Shown here: positions 43,951-52,846 of the stretch, one piece after another
Layout of the letters: each line of letters opens with the position of its first letter
How positions within the stretch are numbered: the stretch's first letter is position 1
NCBI GenBank assembly: GCA_035946955.1
Contig: DASYYE010000261.1
Span: 1 to 55,395 of the forward strand
Reading direction: 5' to 3'
Length of the DNA stretch: 55,395 bases
From: DASYYE01 sp035946955
GTDB lineage: Bacteria > Actinomycetota > Actinomycetes > Streptosporangiales > Streptosporangiaceae
Notes under the pieces: generated by a model
The model's database searches: none
Seen by the model: only the letters and a program-made list of their open reading frames with translations
Told to the model about the DNA's origin: nothing
Program-made: the position numbers and the translations under genes

Positions 43951-46191
43951 ATGCCCAGGAAACACCTGTCCCGGCTTGCCGCAGCGGCTGCCGCGGCCAC
44001 CTGCTTCACTGGCTTCGCAGTCCCGGCGGCCAGCGCCGCCACCCATGCCCCCGGTCAGTCCGCCGCCAGCCCAGCGCAGGCAGCCGGAGCTCGTTCCCTG
44101 CTGCTCATCACCGGAGACCGCCTGCTGATGAGGCCAGGGTCGTCGCACCCGGCCGTGGTCGCGCCAGCGACGGGTGGCGGGATGATCATCAGCTGGTTCT
44201 GTCAGCAGCAGGCGATGGTGCCTGTCGACGCTCTCCCCTACCTCGGCCGGGGCCTGGACCTCAGCCTGTTCGAGCCGTCAGCGCTGGCGCACGCCGAGGC
44301 TGGCGGGCGCCTCCCGGTGCGGGTCGCCTACCAGGGCAACTTGCCCTCCCTGCCCGGCGTCACGCTCACCAGCCACGCCAACGGCCTGGCCAGCGGCTAC
44401 CTGACGGCAGCCTCAGCGGCGCGCTTCGGTGCGGCGCTGGAACGGCAGTTCATGGCTGACCACGAGCGCGGCAGCTATGGCGGTGACGGCCTGTTCGCGG
44501 GCGGCACCTCACTCAGCCTGGCCGGCACGGCCCCCACGCCAGCACCGGCCCCGCGGGCCTTCCCGATGCAGACACTGACCATGACCGGCACCAACCTGGC
44601 TGGCCGGCCGGACACCGGCGACGAAGTGTTCGTCTTCAACCTCGACAACTGCGCCAAGTTCGGCGGGTTCGACGCGGTCAGCTCCTTCTACCATGGCACA
44701 GCCAAGTACAGCGTCCCGGCCGGGCACTACTGGGCGTTCGGGCTGTTCACCAACAAGCAGTTCCCGGCCTTCCGGATCGCTGTCCTGCCGCAGTTCACCG
44801 TACGTCACATCACCACAGCCCACCTGAGCGAGCAGGCTGCCACCAGCGAGTTCAGCTTCGCGACACCCCATCCAGCCACCTTGGATGACACCTCGCTGAA
44901 CCTGTTCCGCGGGTCCAGCCAGGCCGTGAGCGCGGTCACCTTCTTCGAGTTCGGCGCACCCATGTGGGTGAGCCCCATCTCGCACGCCCCGTCCCTCGGC
45001 ACCCTGCACACGGTCACAACGGCGAACCTGGCCTCGGCCGCGGGTCACGCCACGCCGTACAACTACGCACTCAGCTTCGCGGGCGCGCCAGGGACCATCC
45101 CGCCCCAGAGCTACACCGTGAGCCCAGCCAGCCTGGCCACGGTCCATGAGCGGTTCTTCTCCGAGGTCAGCTCCCCTGGCTCCTGGGTCACCGTCGGTGG
45201 GCCGCCGCAGTCCGGCGCGGCCGGCGGCACCTTCCAGCCGGTCTCACTGCCCGGCACCCTGGTCCAGTACGTGTCAGGGGGCCAGCAGTCGCTCTGGTCC
45301 TCCCTCTACGGCAACGACAAAGCGGGCACCGGTGGGCAGTCGAACGTGCCCCAAGCCTTCCACGCGGGCCAGAACGTAACCGAGGACTGGAACGCGTTCC
45401 CGCTGCACCCGGCACCCAATGTCAGCCTGCCTGGCACCAGCGCCTTCCCCACCCAGCCATCGGCCGTGCGGGCAGGCAACCAACTGCTGCTCGACATCAC
45501 CCCGTTCAGCGACAACACACTGGGGCACCTGGGCAGTGGTTTCGCCATTGGAAACAGCTCAACGGTGGCCAATGTCACCGGCAGCTACGAACTCGACGAC
45601 AACGGCGTGAAGATCGCGGGTGGCACGATCGCCCATTCGCAAGCGCCGGACCTGTCCGTGAAGGCACCGCTGGTTGCCACGCCGTCGCAGGTCAAGCTCT
45701 CGCTGACCGCGTCTAGGACCGGCTCACAGTTCCTGCTCTCCACCGGCAGCCAGGACGTGTGGACCTGGCCGTCGCGGCCCAAGCCGACGGCCACCGTCCC
45801 GGCCCCGTGGTACTGCGGCGTCACCTCCTCCGCGACGGCAGTGCACTATGACCGGCACTGCGTGGTGCAGGACATGATGACCCTGCAGTACCAGGTGGCG
45901 GGCCTCAGCCCCACCGGCACCACCAAGCCGGGACAGCAGGCATTCGACCTGACCGTCAACCACCTCCAGGCGACCGCACCGGCCCGGGTCACCGACGCCC
46001 AGATCCAGGTCTCCTACGACGACGGCGCCACCTGGCACCCGGCCACCATCACCCGCACCGGCCCCGCCACGTTCCACCTCACCTACACCGCACCGCCGCA
46101 GGCGGGCGTCACGCTGCGGGTCAACGCAACCGACGCCCACGGCGCGACCGTCGCCGAAACCATCACCCGCGCCTACCAGACATCAGCCTGA
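43951..46191 (+). CDS. Secreted S8-protease-like protein without catalytic domain (paralogue 2)
   Basis: A 746-residue paralogue of the protein at 40224. It has an AAGGAGAC Shine-Dalgarno, a signal peptide (RLAAAAAAATCFTGFAVPAA) and the S8-type opening SLLLITGDRLLMRPGSS that starts many actinomycete subtilisins. The prodomain-like part then gives ALPYLGRGLDLSLFEPSAL and RLPVRVAYQ. It continues directly with the beta modules (TLTMTGTNLAGRPDTGDEVF, IAVLPQFTV) and a C-terminal half with WYC and DRHCVVQDMM, closing with AQIQVSYDDGATWHPATI. No catalytic triad is visible. It may be an inhibitor, chaperone, structural protein or substrate for the S53 protease encoded between the paralogues. Followed by a strong terminator. 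Confidence 0.85.
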   Translation: MPRKHLSRLAAAAAAATCFTGFAVPAASAATHAPGQSAASPAQAAGARSLLLITGDRLLMRPGSSHPAVVAPATGGGMIISWFCQQQAMVPVDALPYLGRGLDLSLFEPSALAHAEAGGRLPVRVAYQGNLPSLPGVTLTSHANGLASGYLTAASAARFGAALERQFMADHERGSYGGDGLFAGGTSLSLAGTAPTPAPAPRAFPMQTLTMTGTNLAGRPDTGDEVFVFNLDNCAKFGGFDAVSSFYHGTAKYSVPAGHYWAFGLFTNKQFPAFRIAVLPQFTVRHITTAHLSEQAATSEFSFATPHPATLDDTSLNLFRGSSQAVSAVTFFEFGAPMWVSPISHAPSLGTLHTVTTANLASAAGHATPYNYALSFAGAPGTIPPQSYTVSPASLATVHERFFSEVSSPGSWVTVGGPPQSGAAGGTFQPVSLPGTLVQYVSGGQQSLWSSLYGNDKAGTGGQSNVPQAFHAGQNVTEDWNAFPLHPAPNVSLPGTSAFPTQPSAVRAGNQLLLDITPFSDNTLGHLGSGFAIGNSSTVANVTGSYELDDNGVKIAGGTIAHSQAPDLSVKAPLVATPSQVKLSLTASRTGSQFLLSTGSQDVWTWPSRPKPTATVPAPWYCGVTSSATAVHYDRHCVVQDMMTLQYQVAGLSPTGTTKPGQQAFDLTVNHLQATAPARVTDAQIQVSYDDGATWHPATITRTGPATFHLTYTAPPQAGVTLRVNATDAHGATVAETITRAYQTSA

Positions 46192-47734
46192 CACCCAGTC
46201 CCACCCGGGGAACGTCCGGGCCCGTGGTCACGGGCCCGGACGTTCCCGGTATGGTCCGTGGTCGTGCGCCTAACTGGACCTGGGGTGCCTGTCCCATGAG
46301 GCACCGGTGGTACAGGGTCAGGGTCTCGCTGGGCAGCCGCCACGTGCGCAGTGCACAGAAGTCCGTGGTCTCGGTCACGCCGAACCAGCGGGGCGGGCCT
46401 GGCCGGGGCAGCCTGATGACCCAGAGCCGGGTGGTCTGTGCCAGGCGGCGTGCCAGCTCCGCCCGGTTCACGTCCTGCCCATAGAGCGCGCTGGGCCGGA
46501 ACCCGAACAGGGGCTCGTGCCTGACCGGCTCGCGCCGCAGGGCGATGTCGCGCAGATGGGTGAACCCGTCCGGGTAGGCCGCCTTGAGGAGCCTCCCGCC
46601 CGGGTTATGGAAGATGACCGCATCGCCTGGCTGGGCGTGAGTGGCCAGGGTGCGTGATACGGCACGCAGGTCGTCGGTGCCGGTCGCCTGCCGTACCAGG
46701 GGCTGCGCCGCCAGTGCGGCCCCGACAGCCACGGGCAGCACCGTTGCGTACGCCCGCGCTGGCAGGCGCGCGGCAGCGGCGACCACGACGAGGCACAGCG
46801 CCGGCAGGCAGAAGAGCAGGTAGCGGTCCTGCCAGAGTGGGCTGATCACGCTGACAGCCAGCAGGACCGCCGGGGGCAGGACCAGCCACGGCCCGGCCAC
46901 CACGGCCAGGGCACGGGGGCCCGCTGCCGCTGCCTCCCGCGTACCTGGGCACACCGTGACGGCCACGAGCAGGCCACACGCCACGATCAGGCCGGCTACG
47001 CCGGCGGCCTGGAAGCTGCTCAGGGGCTGCTCCCACTGGGTCTGCCCAACCTGCGACAGCGCCAGGGCGGCCACCGGCGACACCGCCAGCCCCACCGCTG
47101 CGACCGTGACCATGAACTCCCTGCGCCACCCGGGCCAGTTCGGCGGCGCCCAAACCAGCGTGACCACATTGGCGGCCACCACCAGCGCCGCCATGACGTC
47201 ACACCAGCCCGTCGCGGTCAGCGCCAGCGCGTACCACGCGGCATTGCGGCGGCCGCCGTCACGCGCGTAGACGACAAAGCGGTGGCAGGCCACGATCGCC
47301 AGCGCGGTCGCCACCGCAAAGGGCCGGGCGGTCTGTGCTGCCAGCGTCACCGGTGGCAGCACCGCGTACAGCATGCCAGCGGCCAGCCCCACCCACGGCC
47401 CCGCCAGCCGGGCACCGAGCGTTGCCAGCATCCCGGCCGCGACCGCGGTGGCTACGACGGTGGGGAGCCGGACGACCGTCTCTGACGTGCCGAAGAAGAG
47501 CACCTCATGGATCAGCAGGTAGTAGGCGCCGTGCACGGCATCGACATGAGTCAGCGTGGGGAGCAGCGCACTCAGTGGGCGGTGGCTGGCCGCCAGCGTG
47601 GCCGCCTCAACCGCGGAGAACGACCTCGCCGAGACCTGCCACCGGCCCAGCGCGAACGCAATGACGGTAGGCACCCCCCACACCGCCGCGGCAGGCAGCC
47701 GCCCGCTCGGCAGCGCCGTATACGGTCGCCTCAC
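46163..47734 (-). CDS. Polytopic membrane glycosyltransferase (GT-C / mannosyltransferase-like)
   Basis: A 523-residue protein with about ten membrane helices and a short soluble C-terminal domain. The first extracytoplasmic loop has the GT-C-like pattern with acidic residues (SAVEAATLAA and THVDAVHGAYYLL), followed by a second cluster near TSETVVRLPTV. These are the sites where GT-39/PMT-type enzymes bind the lipid-linked sugar. The product probably transfers a sugar (often mannose) from polyprenyl phosphate to a cell-surface acceptor. It overlaps the phosphoesterase gene upstream by 4 bp (ATGA). Its 3' end overlaps the convergent secreted-protein gene by 29 bp, and the 19-bp palindrome at 46208 lies inside its last codons. 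Confidence 0.82.
   Translation of the reverse strand: MRRPYTALPSGRLPAAAVWGVPTVIAFALGRWQVSARSFSAVEAATLAASHRPLSALLPTLTHVDAVHGAYYLLIHEVLFFGTSETVVRLPTVVATAVAAGMLATLGARLAGPWVGLAAGMLYAVLPPVTLAAQTARPFAVATALAIVACHRFVVYARDGGRRNAAWYALALTATGWCDVMAALVVAANVVTLVWAPPNWPGWRREFMVTVAAVGLAVSPVAALALSQVGQTQWEQPLSSFQAAGVAGLIVACGLLVAVTVCPGTREAAAAGPRALAVVAGPWLVLPPAVLLAVSVISPLWQDRYLLFCLPALCLVVVAAAARLPARAYATVLPVAVGAALAAQPLVRQATGTDDLRAVSRTLATHAQPGDAVIFHNPGGRLLKAAYPDGFTHLRDIALRREPVRHEPLFGFRPSALYGQDVNRAELARRLAQTTRLWVIRLPRPGPPRWFGVTETTDFCALRTWRLPSETLTLYHRCLMGQAPQVQLGARPRTIPGTSGPVTTGPDVPRVGLGVRLMSGRRG
46208..46247 (+). terminator. Perfect 19-bp hairpin terminating the secreted-protein operon
   Basis: The sequence from GGGAACG at 46208 to CCGTG at 46226 is perfectly complementary to CACGG at 46229 through CGTTCCC at 46247, with a 2-nt centre. 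It lies 17 bp after the stop of the second S8-like gene and within the 3' end of the convergent glycosyltransferase gene, whose C-terminus therefore reads GTSGPVTTGPDVPRV. Confidence 0.75.
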
Positions 47735-49164
47735 CCTGCCCCCGGCCGGGCAGGACCAGGCAGCACCGGCGGCCGCAGGAACTGGGGTGGCGCGCTGAAG
47801 TCCAGCGCCTCCAATGGCGCTGCCGCGGCCGCGTCACGCCGGGTGAGCGGCGGCAGGTTCCACTTCGTCTCGATGAGCTTGAGCACCGACGTATGGTCAT
47901 AGACCGTGTCGGTCACGTACCCGGGCCTGGCGTAGGGCGACACGATCACCGCGGGCACCCTGAACCCGAGCCGGTCGTAGGCGGCCGGCCCGGCGTCTTC
48001 GGACATGATCGTCTTGCCGTACCTGGTGAACCGCAGCGGCCGCAGGAGCAAGAACCGCTGCATGGGGTTGGAACCTGGCACATCGTCGGGTTCGACGGCC
48101 GCGGGCGGCGGGACGTGGTCGTAGTAGCCACCATGTTCATCGTAGAGCCAGATCAGCAGGGTCTTGGGCCACGCGGGCCCGGACATGACGGCATTGATGA
48201 CCTGGGCCGCGAAGGCTTCGCCGACCTGGATGTCCTGGGGGTTCTCCTCGGACCCCTGCCGGAAGTCGGGGTCGACGACCGACACGGACGGCAGGCGGCC
48301 CGTCCGCGCCGCCTGCCAGAAGTGATCGATGGAACGCAGGTGGTTGACCGAACGCAAGAACCCCAGCGGGTAGAGGCTGGCGGTGGTCTGCAGCTTGCTC
48401 TGCACGGATGGCACGAACTGCGGGAAGACGCCCGCGAGCACGGCACCGAGCGCCCGCAGCCAGTTCAGCCCACGCAACCGTGACAGCCGCCGCCAGTGGA
48501 CCTGGACGGGGGTCAGGTGGTGGTAGTTCACCCAGGTGATGCCGTGGGCTTCGAGCAGGTCGAAAATCGTGCCCCGGGCAGGGTGGTCGACCATGTTGAA
48601 CGGCTTGTCGTCGATGAGGCCGTGCGCGGTCCCGGAGACCAGGAACCGCCGGTTGGGGAATGTGGGCCCGAGGCAGGAACTGAACCAGCGCGTCGCCAGC
48701 GGGAAGGTGCGGGCAAGCCCGTAGTAGAACGGCAGGTCCTGCTCGGTCCAGTAGGTCATCGGCACCGAGGCGTCCAGCCCGGGGCGGAGCTCCTCGACGC
48801 TGCGCACGAAACCGTCGCACGAGCCCCCGTCCCACTGGATGTGGCTGCCGTGCCAGCTCTGGGTGGGCACGCCCTTCTCCTGGGCCGTGCCCTTGAAGTG
48901 GTGGATACGGACGCTGGTGCCATCGGCCCCGGGGTTCGTGGCGACCGGCTCACCGTGCTCGTCGAGCGCCAGGCCGTCGCCCCGGCCCGCCAGCATCCCA
49001 AGGTAGTTGTCGTAAGAGTGGTTCTCCATCATCAGCACGACGATGTGCCCGACCTCGGGCAGGCATTCGGTGCCAGCCGGTGTCCCGGGCTGCGGCCGCT
49101 CCCCCGGGTCGTCCCCACGTCGCGCGAGCCGACGACGGGCATTGGCCACTTCGATCCGCGTCAT
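47731..49164 (-). CDS. Phospholipase C / phosphoesterase family protein
   Basis: A 477-residue member of the bacterial phospholipase C / acid phosphatase-type phosphoesterase family. Seen: the N-terminal metal-site motif VVLMMENHSYDNYLGML (about 40-57), SCLGPTFPNRRFLVSGTAHG in the middle, VSVVDPDF, and the C-terminal LIWLYDEHGGYYDHVPPP. These positions hold the family's conserved acidic and His residues, and the Asn/Ser of ENHSYD is the likely nucleophile region. I see no signal peptide at ATG 49164, so it may be cytosolic, unlike many relatives exported by Tat. It is coupled to the downstream glycosyltransferase gene, which suggests a joint role in surface glycolipid metabolism. Confidence 0.9.
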   Translation of the reverse strand: MTRIEVANARRRLARRGDDPGERPQPGTPAGTECLPEVGHIVVLMMENHSYDNYLGMLAGRGDGLALDEHGEPVATNPGADGTSVRIHHFKGTAQEKGVPTQSWHGSHIQWDGGSCDGFVRSVEELRPGLDASVPMTYWTEQDLPFYYGLARTFPLATRWFSSCLGPTFPNRRFLVSGTAHGLIDDKPFNMVDHPARGTIFDLLEAHGITWVNYHHLTPVQVHWRRLSRLRGLNWLRALGAVLAGVFPQFVPSVQSKLQTTASLYPLGFLRSVNHLRSIDHFWQAARTGRLPSVSVVDPDFRQGSEENPQDIQVGEAFAAQVINAVMSGPAWPKTLLIWLYDEHGGYYDHVPPPAAVEPDDVPGSNPMQRFLLLRPLRFTRYGKTIMSEDAGPAAYDRLGFRVPAVIVSPYARPGYVTDTVYDHTSVLKLIETKWNLPPLTRRDAAAAAPLEALDFSAPPQFLRPPVLPGPARPGAG

Positions 49165-49228
49165 CACGACGCTTAGCCTGACAGACCGCACGCCCGATGC
49201 AAGTGTCCTGGTCTGCGCCAGCGGGCTG

Positions 49229-50188
49229 TCAGCCGGTCTGCGTGAGGGGGACGACGTCCAGGATGTCTACGGCGAACACCAGGGTGTCAGTCCCCTTGAT
49301 GCCCGCCTGCGGGCTGCCCGAGCTGCCGTAGCCGTCGGCGGGCGGCACCACGATCAGCACCCGGCTGCCTTGCGTCTGGCCGAGCAGGCCCTGGTCCCAG
49401 CCCGTGATGACCTGGCTCGGGTTGACGCCGATCTTGAAGTTGAACGGCTGTCCCGTGGTCCAGGACGAGCCGCCGGGGAACGGCTGGCCGGTCCGCCAGA
49501 GCACGCCCTCGTACTGGACGATCAGCATGTCGCCCTTGGCGGCCGCTGGGCCGGTGCCCTTGACGAGGGTCTTCACGACCAGCCCCGACGGTGGCTTGCC
49601 GGCCGGCACGGTGATCTTCGGGGCTGCGCCGGGGGCCGAGGTGACCGTAGGCAGGCCACCGCCCCCGGTGGAGACCGTGTGCCCGGACGCTGACTCCTTC
49701 GGGGAGAAGCTGGTGATCAGGTCGACGACGAAGACGAGCGTGTCGGTCCCTTTGACCCCGTTCTGGGCATTGCCTGCTGGGCCGTAGCCATCCTTGGGTG
49801 GCACGACCGCGAGCACCCGGCTGCCCATCTTCTGCCCGGTCAGGCTCTTTTCCAGGCCGGGCAGGAGCTGGCCACCGAAGAGCGCCGGCTCTTTGCCGTA
49901 GGTGCTCAGCAGCAGCCGGTGCGAGATCCCGCTCCAGATGTAGACGGCGGAGTTGGCCAGCACGGAGTCGCCGCGCTGGAACACGGGCCCGCTGCCATGG
50001 ACCACGGTCCGGACGGTGAGCGCGGTCCCCGCCTTGGCCGAGGGGATCCCGACGTGTGGTGCCTGGCCAAAGGCACCCGAGACGCTGACGGAGCTCGAGG
50101 TGGCGGCGGACGGCGCGGAGTGGCCGCAGCCCGCAAGCACCCCGGCAGCGAGCAGGCAGGCAGTAGCCATCAGAATGTTAGGTCGCAT
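49229..50188 (-). CDS. FKBP-type peptidyl-prolyl isomerase lipoprotein, two domains
   Basis: A 319-residue lipoprotein: the signal MRPNILMATACLLAAGVLAGC has its lipobox at its end. It carries two FKBP domains. The second (about 215-315) keeps the canonical pocket pattern: VQYEGVLWRTGQPFPGGSSW, then PSQVITGWDQGLLGQTQGSR and VVPPADGYG. The first (about 60-165) is diverged: it lacks the YEG strand (VYIWSGIS) and the GWDxGL motif reads LLPGLEKSL, so it is probably inactive or has a chaperone role. It likely helps fold exported proteins. It lies 10 bp downstream of pafA. An FKBP gene next to pafA is common in streptomycetes. Confidence 0.92.
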   Translation of the reverse strand: MRPNILMATACLLAAGVLAGCGHSAPSAATSSSVSVSGAFGQAPHVGIPSAKAGTALTVRTVVHGSGPVFQRGDSVLANSAVYIWSGISHRLLLSTYGKEPALFGGQLLPGLEKSLTGQKMGSRVLAVVPPKDGYGPAGNAQNGVKGTDTLVFVVDLITSFSPKESASGHTVSTGGGGLPTVTSAPGAAPKITVPAGKPPSGLVVKTLVKGTGPAAAKGDMLIVQYEGVLWRTGQPFPGGSSWTTGQPFNFKIGVNPSQVITGWDQGLLGQTQGSRVLIVVPPADGYGSSGSPQAGIKGTDTLVFAVDILDVVPLTQTG

Positions 50189-50198
50189 TTTCCCCGTC

Positions 50199-51557
50199 TC
50201 ACATACCGGCGATCAGCTTCTCGACCCGTTCGTCGACGCTGCGGAAAGGATCCTTGCACAGCACCGTACGCTGTGCCTGGTCGTTCAGTTTGAGGTGCAC
50301 CCAGTCCACGGTGAAGTCGCGGCGGCGTTCCTGTGCCCGGCGGATGAACTCACCACGCAACCTCGCGCGGGTGGTCTGCGGCGGCACCGACTTGGCTTCG
50401 AAGATAGCCACGTCTGAGGCGGCGCGTGTCACCGCCCCCCGCCGCTGGAGCAGGTAGTACAGGCCCCTGCCCCGGTGGACGTCGTGGTAGGCGAGGTCGA
50501 GCTGGGCCACCCTCGGCGACGACAGCGGCAGGTCATGCTTGGCCCGGTAGCGCTCGATGAGCTGGAACTTGGTGACCCAGTCGATGTCACGCGCCACCAG
50601 GTCCAGGTCGCTGGTCTCCAGCGCGGTCAGGGCCCGGTCCCACAGTTCGAGCACCCGCTTGGTGGTGACGTCGCCGCCGCGGCGGTCGGTGAAGTCGCGC
50701 GCCTTGGACAGGTACTCGCGCTGGATGTCCAGTGCGCTGACCTCCCGGCCGGTCGCCAGCCGGACCCGGCGCTGCCCGGTCATGTCGTGGCTGACGTCCC
50801 GGATGGCCCGGATGGGGTTCTCCAGGGTCAGGTCACGCATGACCGTGCCGGCCTCGACCATCCGCAGCACCAGGTCGGTGGCACCGACCTTGAGCAGGGT
50901 GGTCGTCTCGCTCATGTTGGAGTCACCGACGATCACGTGCAGCCGCCGGAAACGTTCGGCGTCGGCGTGTGGCTCGTCCCTGGTGTTGATGATCGGCCGG
51001 GACCGGGTGGTGGCCGAGGACACGCCTTCCCAGATGTGCTCGGCCCGCTGGCTCATGCAGTAGACCGCGCCGCGGGGGGTCTGCAGTACCTTGCCCGCCC
51101 CGCAGATCACCTGCCGGGTCACCAGGAAGGGGATCAGGATGTCGGCCAGCCGGCCGAACTCCCCGTGCCGTCCCACCAGGTAGTTCTCGTGGCAGCCATA
51201 GGAGTTGCCCGCGGAGTCGGTGTTGTTCTTGAACAGGTAGATGTCCCCGGCGATGCCCTCTTCGCGCAGCCGCCGGTCGGCGTCCACGAGCAGCCCTTCC
51301 AGGATCCGCTCGCCGGCCTTGTCGTGGACGACCAGGCCGGTGATGGAGTCGCACTCCGGGGTTGCGTATTCGGGATGGCTGCCCACGTCGAGGTACAGCC
51401 TGGCGCCGTTGCGCAGGAACACGTTGCTGCTGCGGCCCCAGGAGACGACACGCCGGAACAGGTAGCGCGCGACCTCGTCTGGGGAGAGCCGACGGCTGCC
51501 CCGGAACGTACAGGTGACCCCGTACTCGTTCTCAAGCCCGAAGATTCGTCTGTCCAT
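50199..51557 (-). CDS. pafA: Pup ligase PafA
   Basis: A 452-residue carboxylate-amine ligase that joins the C-terminal Glu of Pup to substrate lysines, marking proteins for the mycobacterial-type proteasome. Length and sequence are canonical: it opens with MDRRIFGLENEYGV, with the ATP/Mg-binding Glu residues, and has YLDVGSHPEYATPECDS, KNNTDSAGNSYGCHENYLV and RGAVYCMSQRAEHIWEGVSS. It closes with DWVHLKLNDQAQRTVLCKDP. The related depupylase Dop, Pup and the proteasome subunits are not in the window. A small palindrome (GGAATG-GT-CATTCC at 51631-51644) lies about 75 bp upstream of the start. Confidence 0.97.
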   Translation of the reverse strand: MDRRIFGLENEYGVTCTFRGSRRLSPDEVARYLFRRVVSWGRSSNVFLRNGARLYLDVGSHPEYATPECDSITGLVVHDKAGERILEGLLVDADRRLREEGIAGDIYLFKNNTDSAGNSYGCHENYLVGRHGEFGRLADILIPFLVTRQVICGAGKVLQTPRGAVYCMSQRAEHIWEGVSSATTRSRPIINTRDEPHADAERFRRLHVIVGDSNMSETTTLLKVGATDLVLRMVEAGTVMRDLTLENPIRAIRDVSHDMTGQRRVRLATGREVSALDIQREYLSKARDFTDRRGGDVTTKRVLELWDRALTALETSDLDLVARDIDWVTKFQLIERYRAKHDLPLSSPRVAQLDLAYHDVHRGRGLYYLLQRRGAVTRAASDVAIFEAKSVPPQTTRARLRGEFIRRAQERRRDFTVDWVHLKLNDQAQRTVLCKDPFRSVDERVEKLIAGM

Positions 51558-51755
51558 GGCCTCACCCGGACCCTACGCCATACTCATGGGTGCCCACGCC
51601 CGCGACGCCCATGTGACACGTGCCAGTCATGGAATGGTCATTCCCCCCGCCGGGCCCGGCCGCACGGGTCCCGGGGAGCAAAATCAGGCAGAGCAGGCAA
51701 TTTCTCACCCGAACCGCCCCGGCGTGACGTTCACGCACGGGGATCCTGGCCGGGG

Positions 51756-51866
51756 CTACCCGGCCTTCCTCTCGGTGACGACGAACGGCTGCCAGTTGTT
51801 TGGCCGGGAGGTGTAGAAGCCGCCTGCGCCGCAGTCGCCTGGTGACGGACAGGACAGTGCCGTCAG
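51756..51866 (-). pseudogene. Fragment of a SCxSxGxCxAGGxY repeat protein
   Basis: The minus strand reads LTALSCPSPGDCGAGGFYTS followed by RPNNWQPFVVTERKAG and a stop. This matches one unit of secreted actinobacterial repeat proteins in which each unit has SCxSxGxCxAGGxY, then xxQAFVVxE. No start or further units are present; the upstream part runs into the 3' end of the E1 beta gene. It is therefore a remnant. The rest of the 305-bp gap up to pafA holds only the small palindrome and probably the pafA promoter. Confidence 0.55.
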
Positions 51867-52846
51867 AAGGAGGCCAGGGCGGTACGGACCGTGTCGCTGA
51901 TACGCGCGGCCGACGGGACTACGTGGTCCTCCAGCGAGGCCGCCGCGGGCACCGGCACGTGTGGCGTGGTGATCCGCACGGGTGGGCCGTCCAGCTCGGA
52001 AAAGGCCTCTTCGACGACGATCGAGACGACTTCCGCACCCCACCCGCACAGCCGTGGGTTCTCTTCGACCGTGAACAGCCGGCCGGTCCTGGCCACTTCC
52101 TCGAGGACCGTGGCGGTGTCGAGCGGGACCAGGCTGCGCAGGTCCACCACTGTGGCGTGGATGCCGTGCTCGGCAGCGAGCTGCCTGGCTGCCTCGACCG
52201 CCCGGGGGACCATGGCGGCCAGCGCGACGATAGTGGCGTCGTCGCCCCGCATGATCACGTTGGCCTGGCCCAGGGGCTCGAACACCTCCCCGTCACCGAC
52301 CTCCCCCTTCACCGGGTACAGCGACTTGGCCTCGAAGAACACCACCGGGTCCGGGTCACGCACTGCCGCGGCGAGCAGGCCGATGACATCACGCGGCGTG
52401 GCTGGGGCCACCACCTTGAGGCCGGGGACCGCCATCGCCCAGTTCTCCACCGACTGGGAGTGCTGCGCGCCGAACCGCAGCCCGGCGCCATTGGCGCAGC
52501 GGACGACGAGTGGGAACGAGACCTGCCCATCGGACATGTAGCGGCTCTTGGCGATCTCGTTGGCCAGCAGGTCCCAGCACACCGCGAAGAAGTCGCTGAA
52601 CATGACCTCGGCGATCGGGCGCAGGCCGGTCATGGCCGCGCCCATGGCAGCGCCGAGGATGGCCTGCTCGCTGATAGGGGTGTCGCGCACCCGCTGGGGG
52701 CCGAACTCTTCCAGCAGCCCCACAGTGGCCTTGAAGACCCCGCCAGCCGCGGCCACGTCCTCGCCGAGGAACACGACCCGGCGGTCACGGCGCATCTCCT
52801 GGGCGATCCCCCGCGCGACCGCCTCCCGGTATGTGATCGTGCTCAT
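51863..52846 (-). CDS. pdhB: 2-oxoacid dehydrogenase E1 component, beta subunit
   Basis: A 327-residue beta subunit of a heterotetrameric thiamine-diphosphate E1. Seen: TYREAVARGIAQEMRRDRRV at the N-terminus, VVFLGEDVAAAGGVFKATVGL, PISEQAILGAAMGAAMTGLRP, the central RCANGAGLRFGAQHSQSVE, and the transketolase C-terminal domain with VVDLRSLVPLDTATVLEEV. It is encoded directly after the alpha subunit with overlapping stop and start (TGATG). The E2 (lipoyl acyltransferase) and E3 genes are not adjacent, so the complex must use subunits from elsewhere, or the operon is split. It could be the pyruvate, acetoin or branched-chain type. Confidence 0.94.
   Translation of the reverse strand: MSTITYREAVARGIAQEMRRDRRVVFLGEDVAAAGGVFKATVGLLEEFGPQRVRDTPISEQAILGAAMGAAMTGLRPIAEVMFSDFFAVCWDLLANEIAKSRYMSDGQVSFPLVVRCANGAGLRFGAQHSQSVENWAMAVPGLKVVAPATPRDVIGLLAAAVRDPDPVVFFEAKSLYPVKGEVGDGEVFEPLGQANVIMRGDDATIVALAAMVPRAVEAARQLAAEHGIHATVVDLRSLVPLDTATVLEEVARTGRLFTVEENPRLCGWGAEVVSIVVEEAFSELDGPPVRITTPHVPVPAAASLEDHVVPSAARISDTVRTALASF

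Noticed and set aside
46163..46207. Earlier stop for the glycosyltransferase to avoid overlap with the convergent gene
   Set aside because: The frame is open through the hairpin to the TGA at 46165-46163, so the overlap is real as far as the sequence shows.
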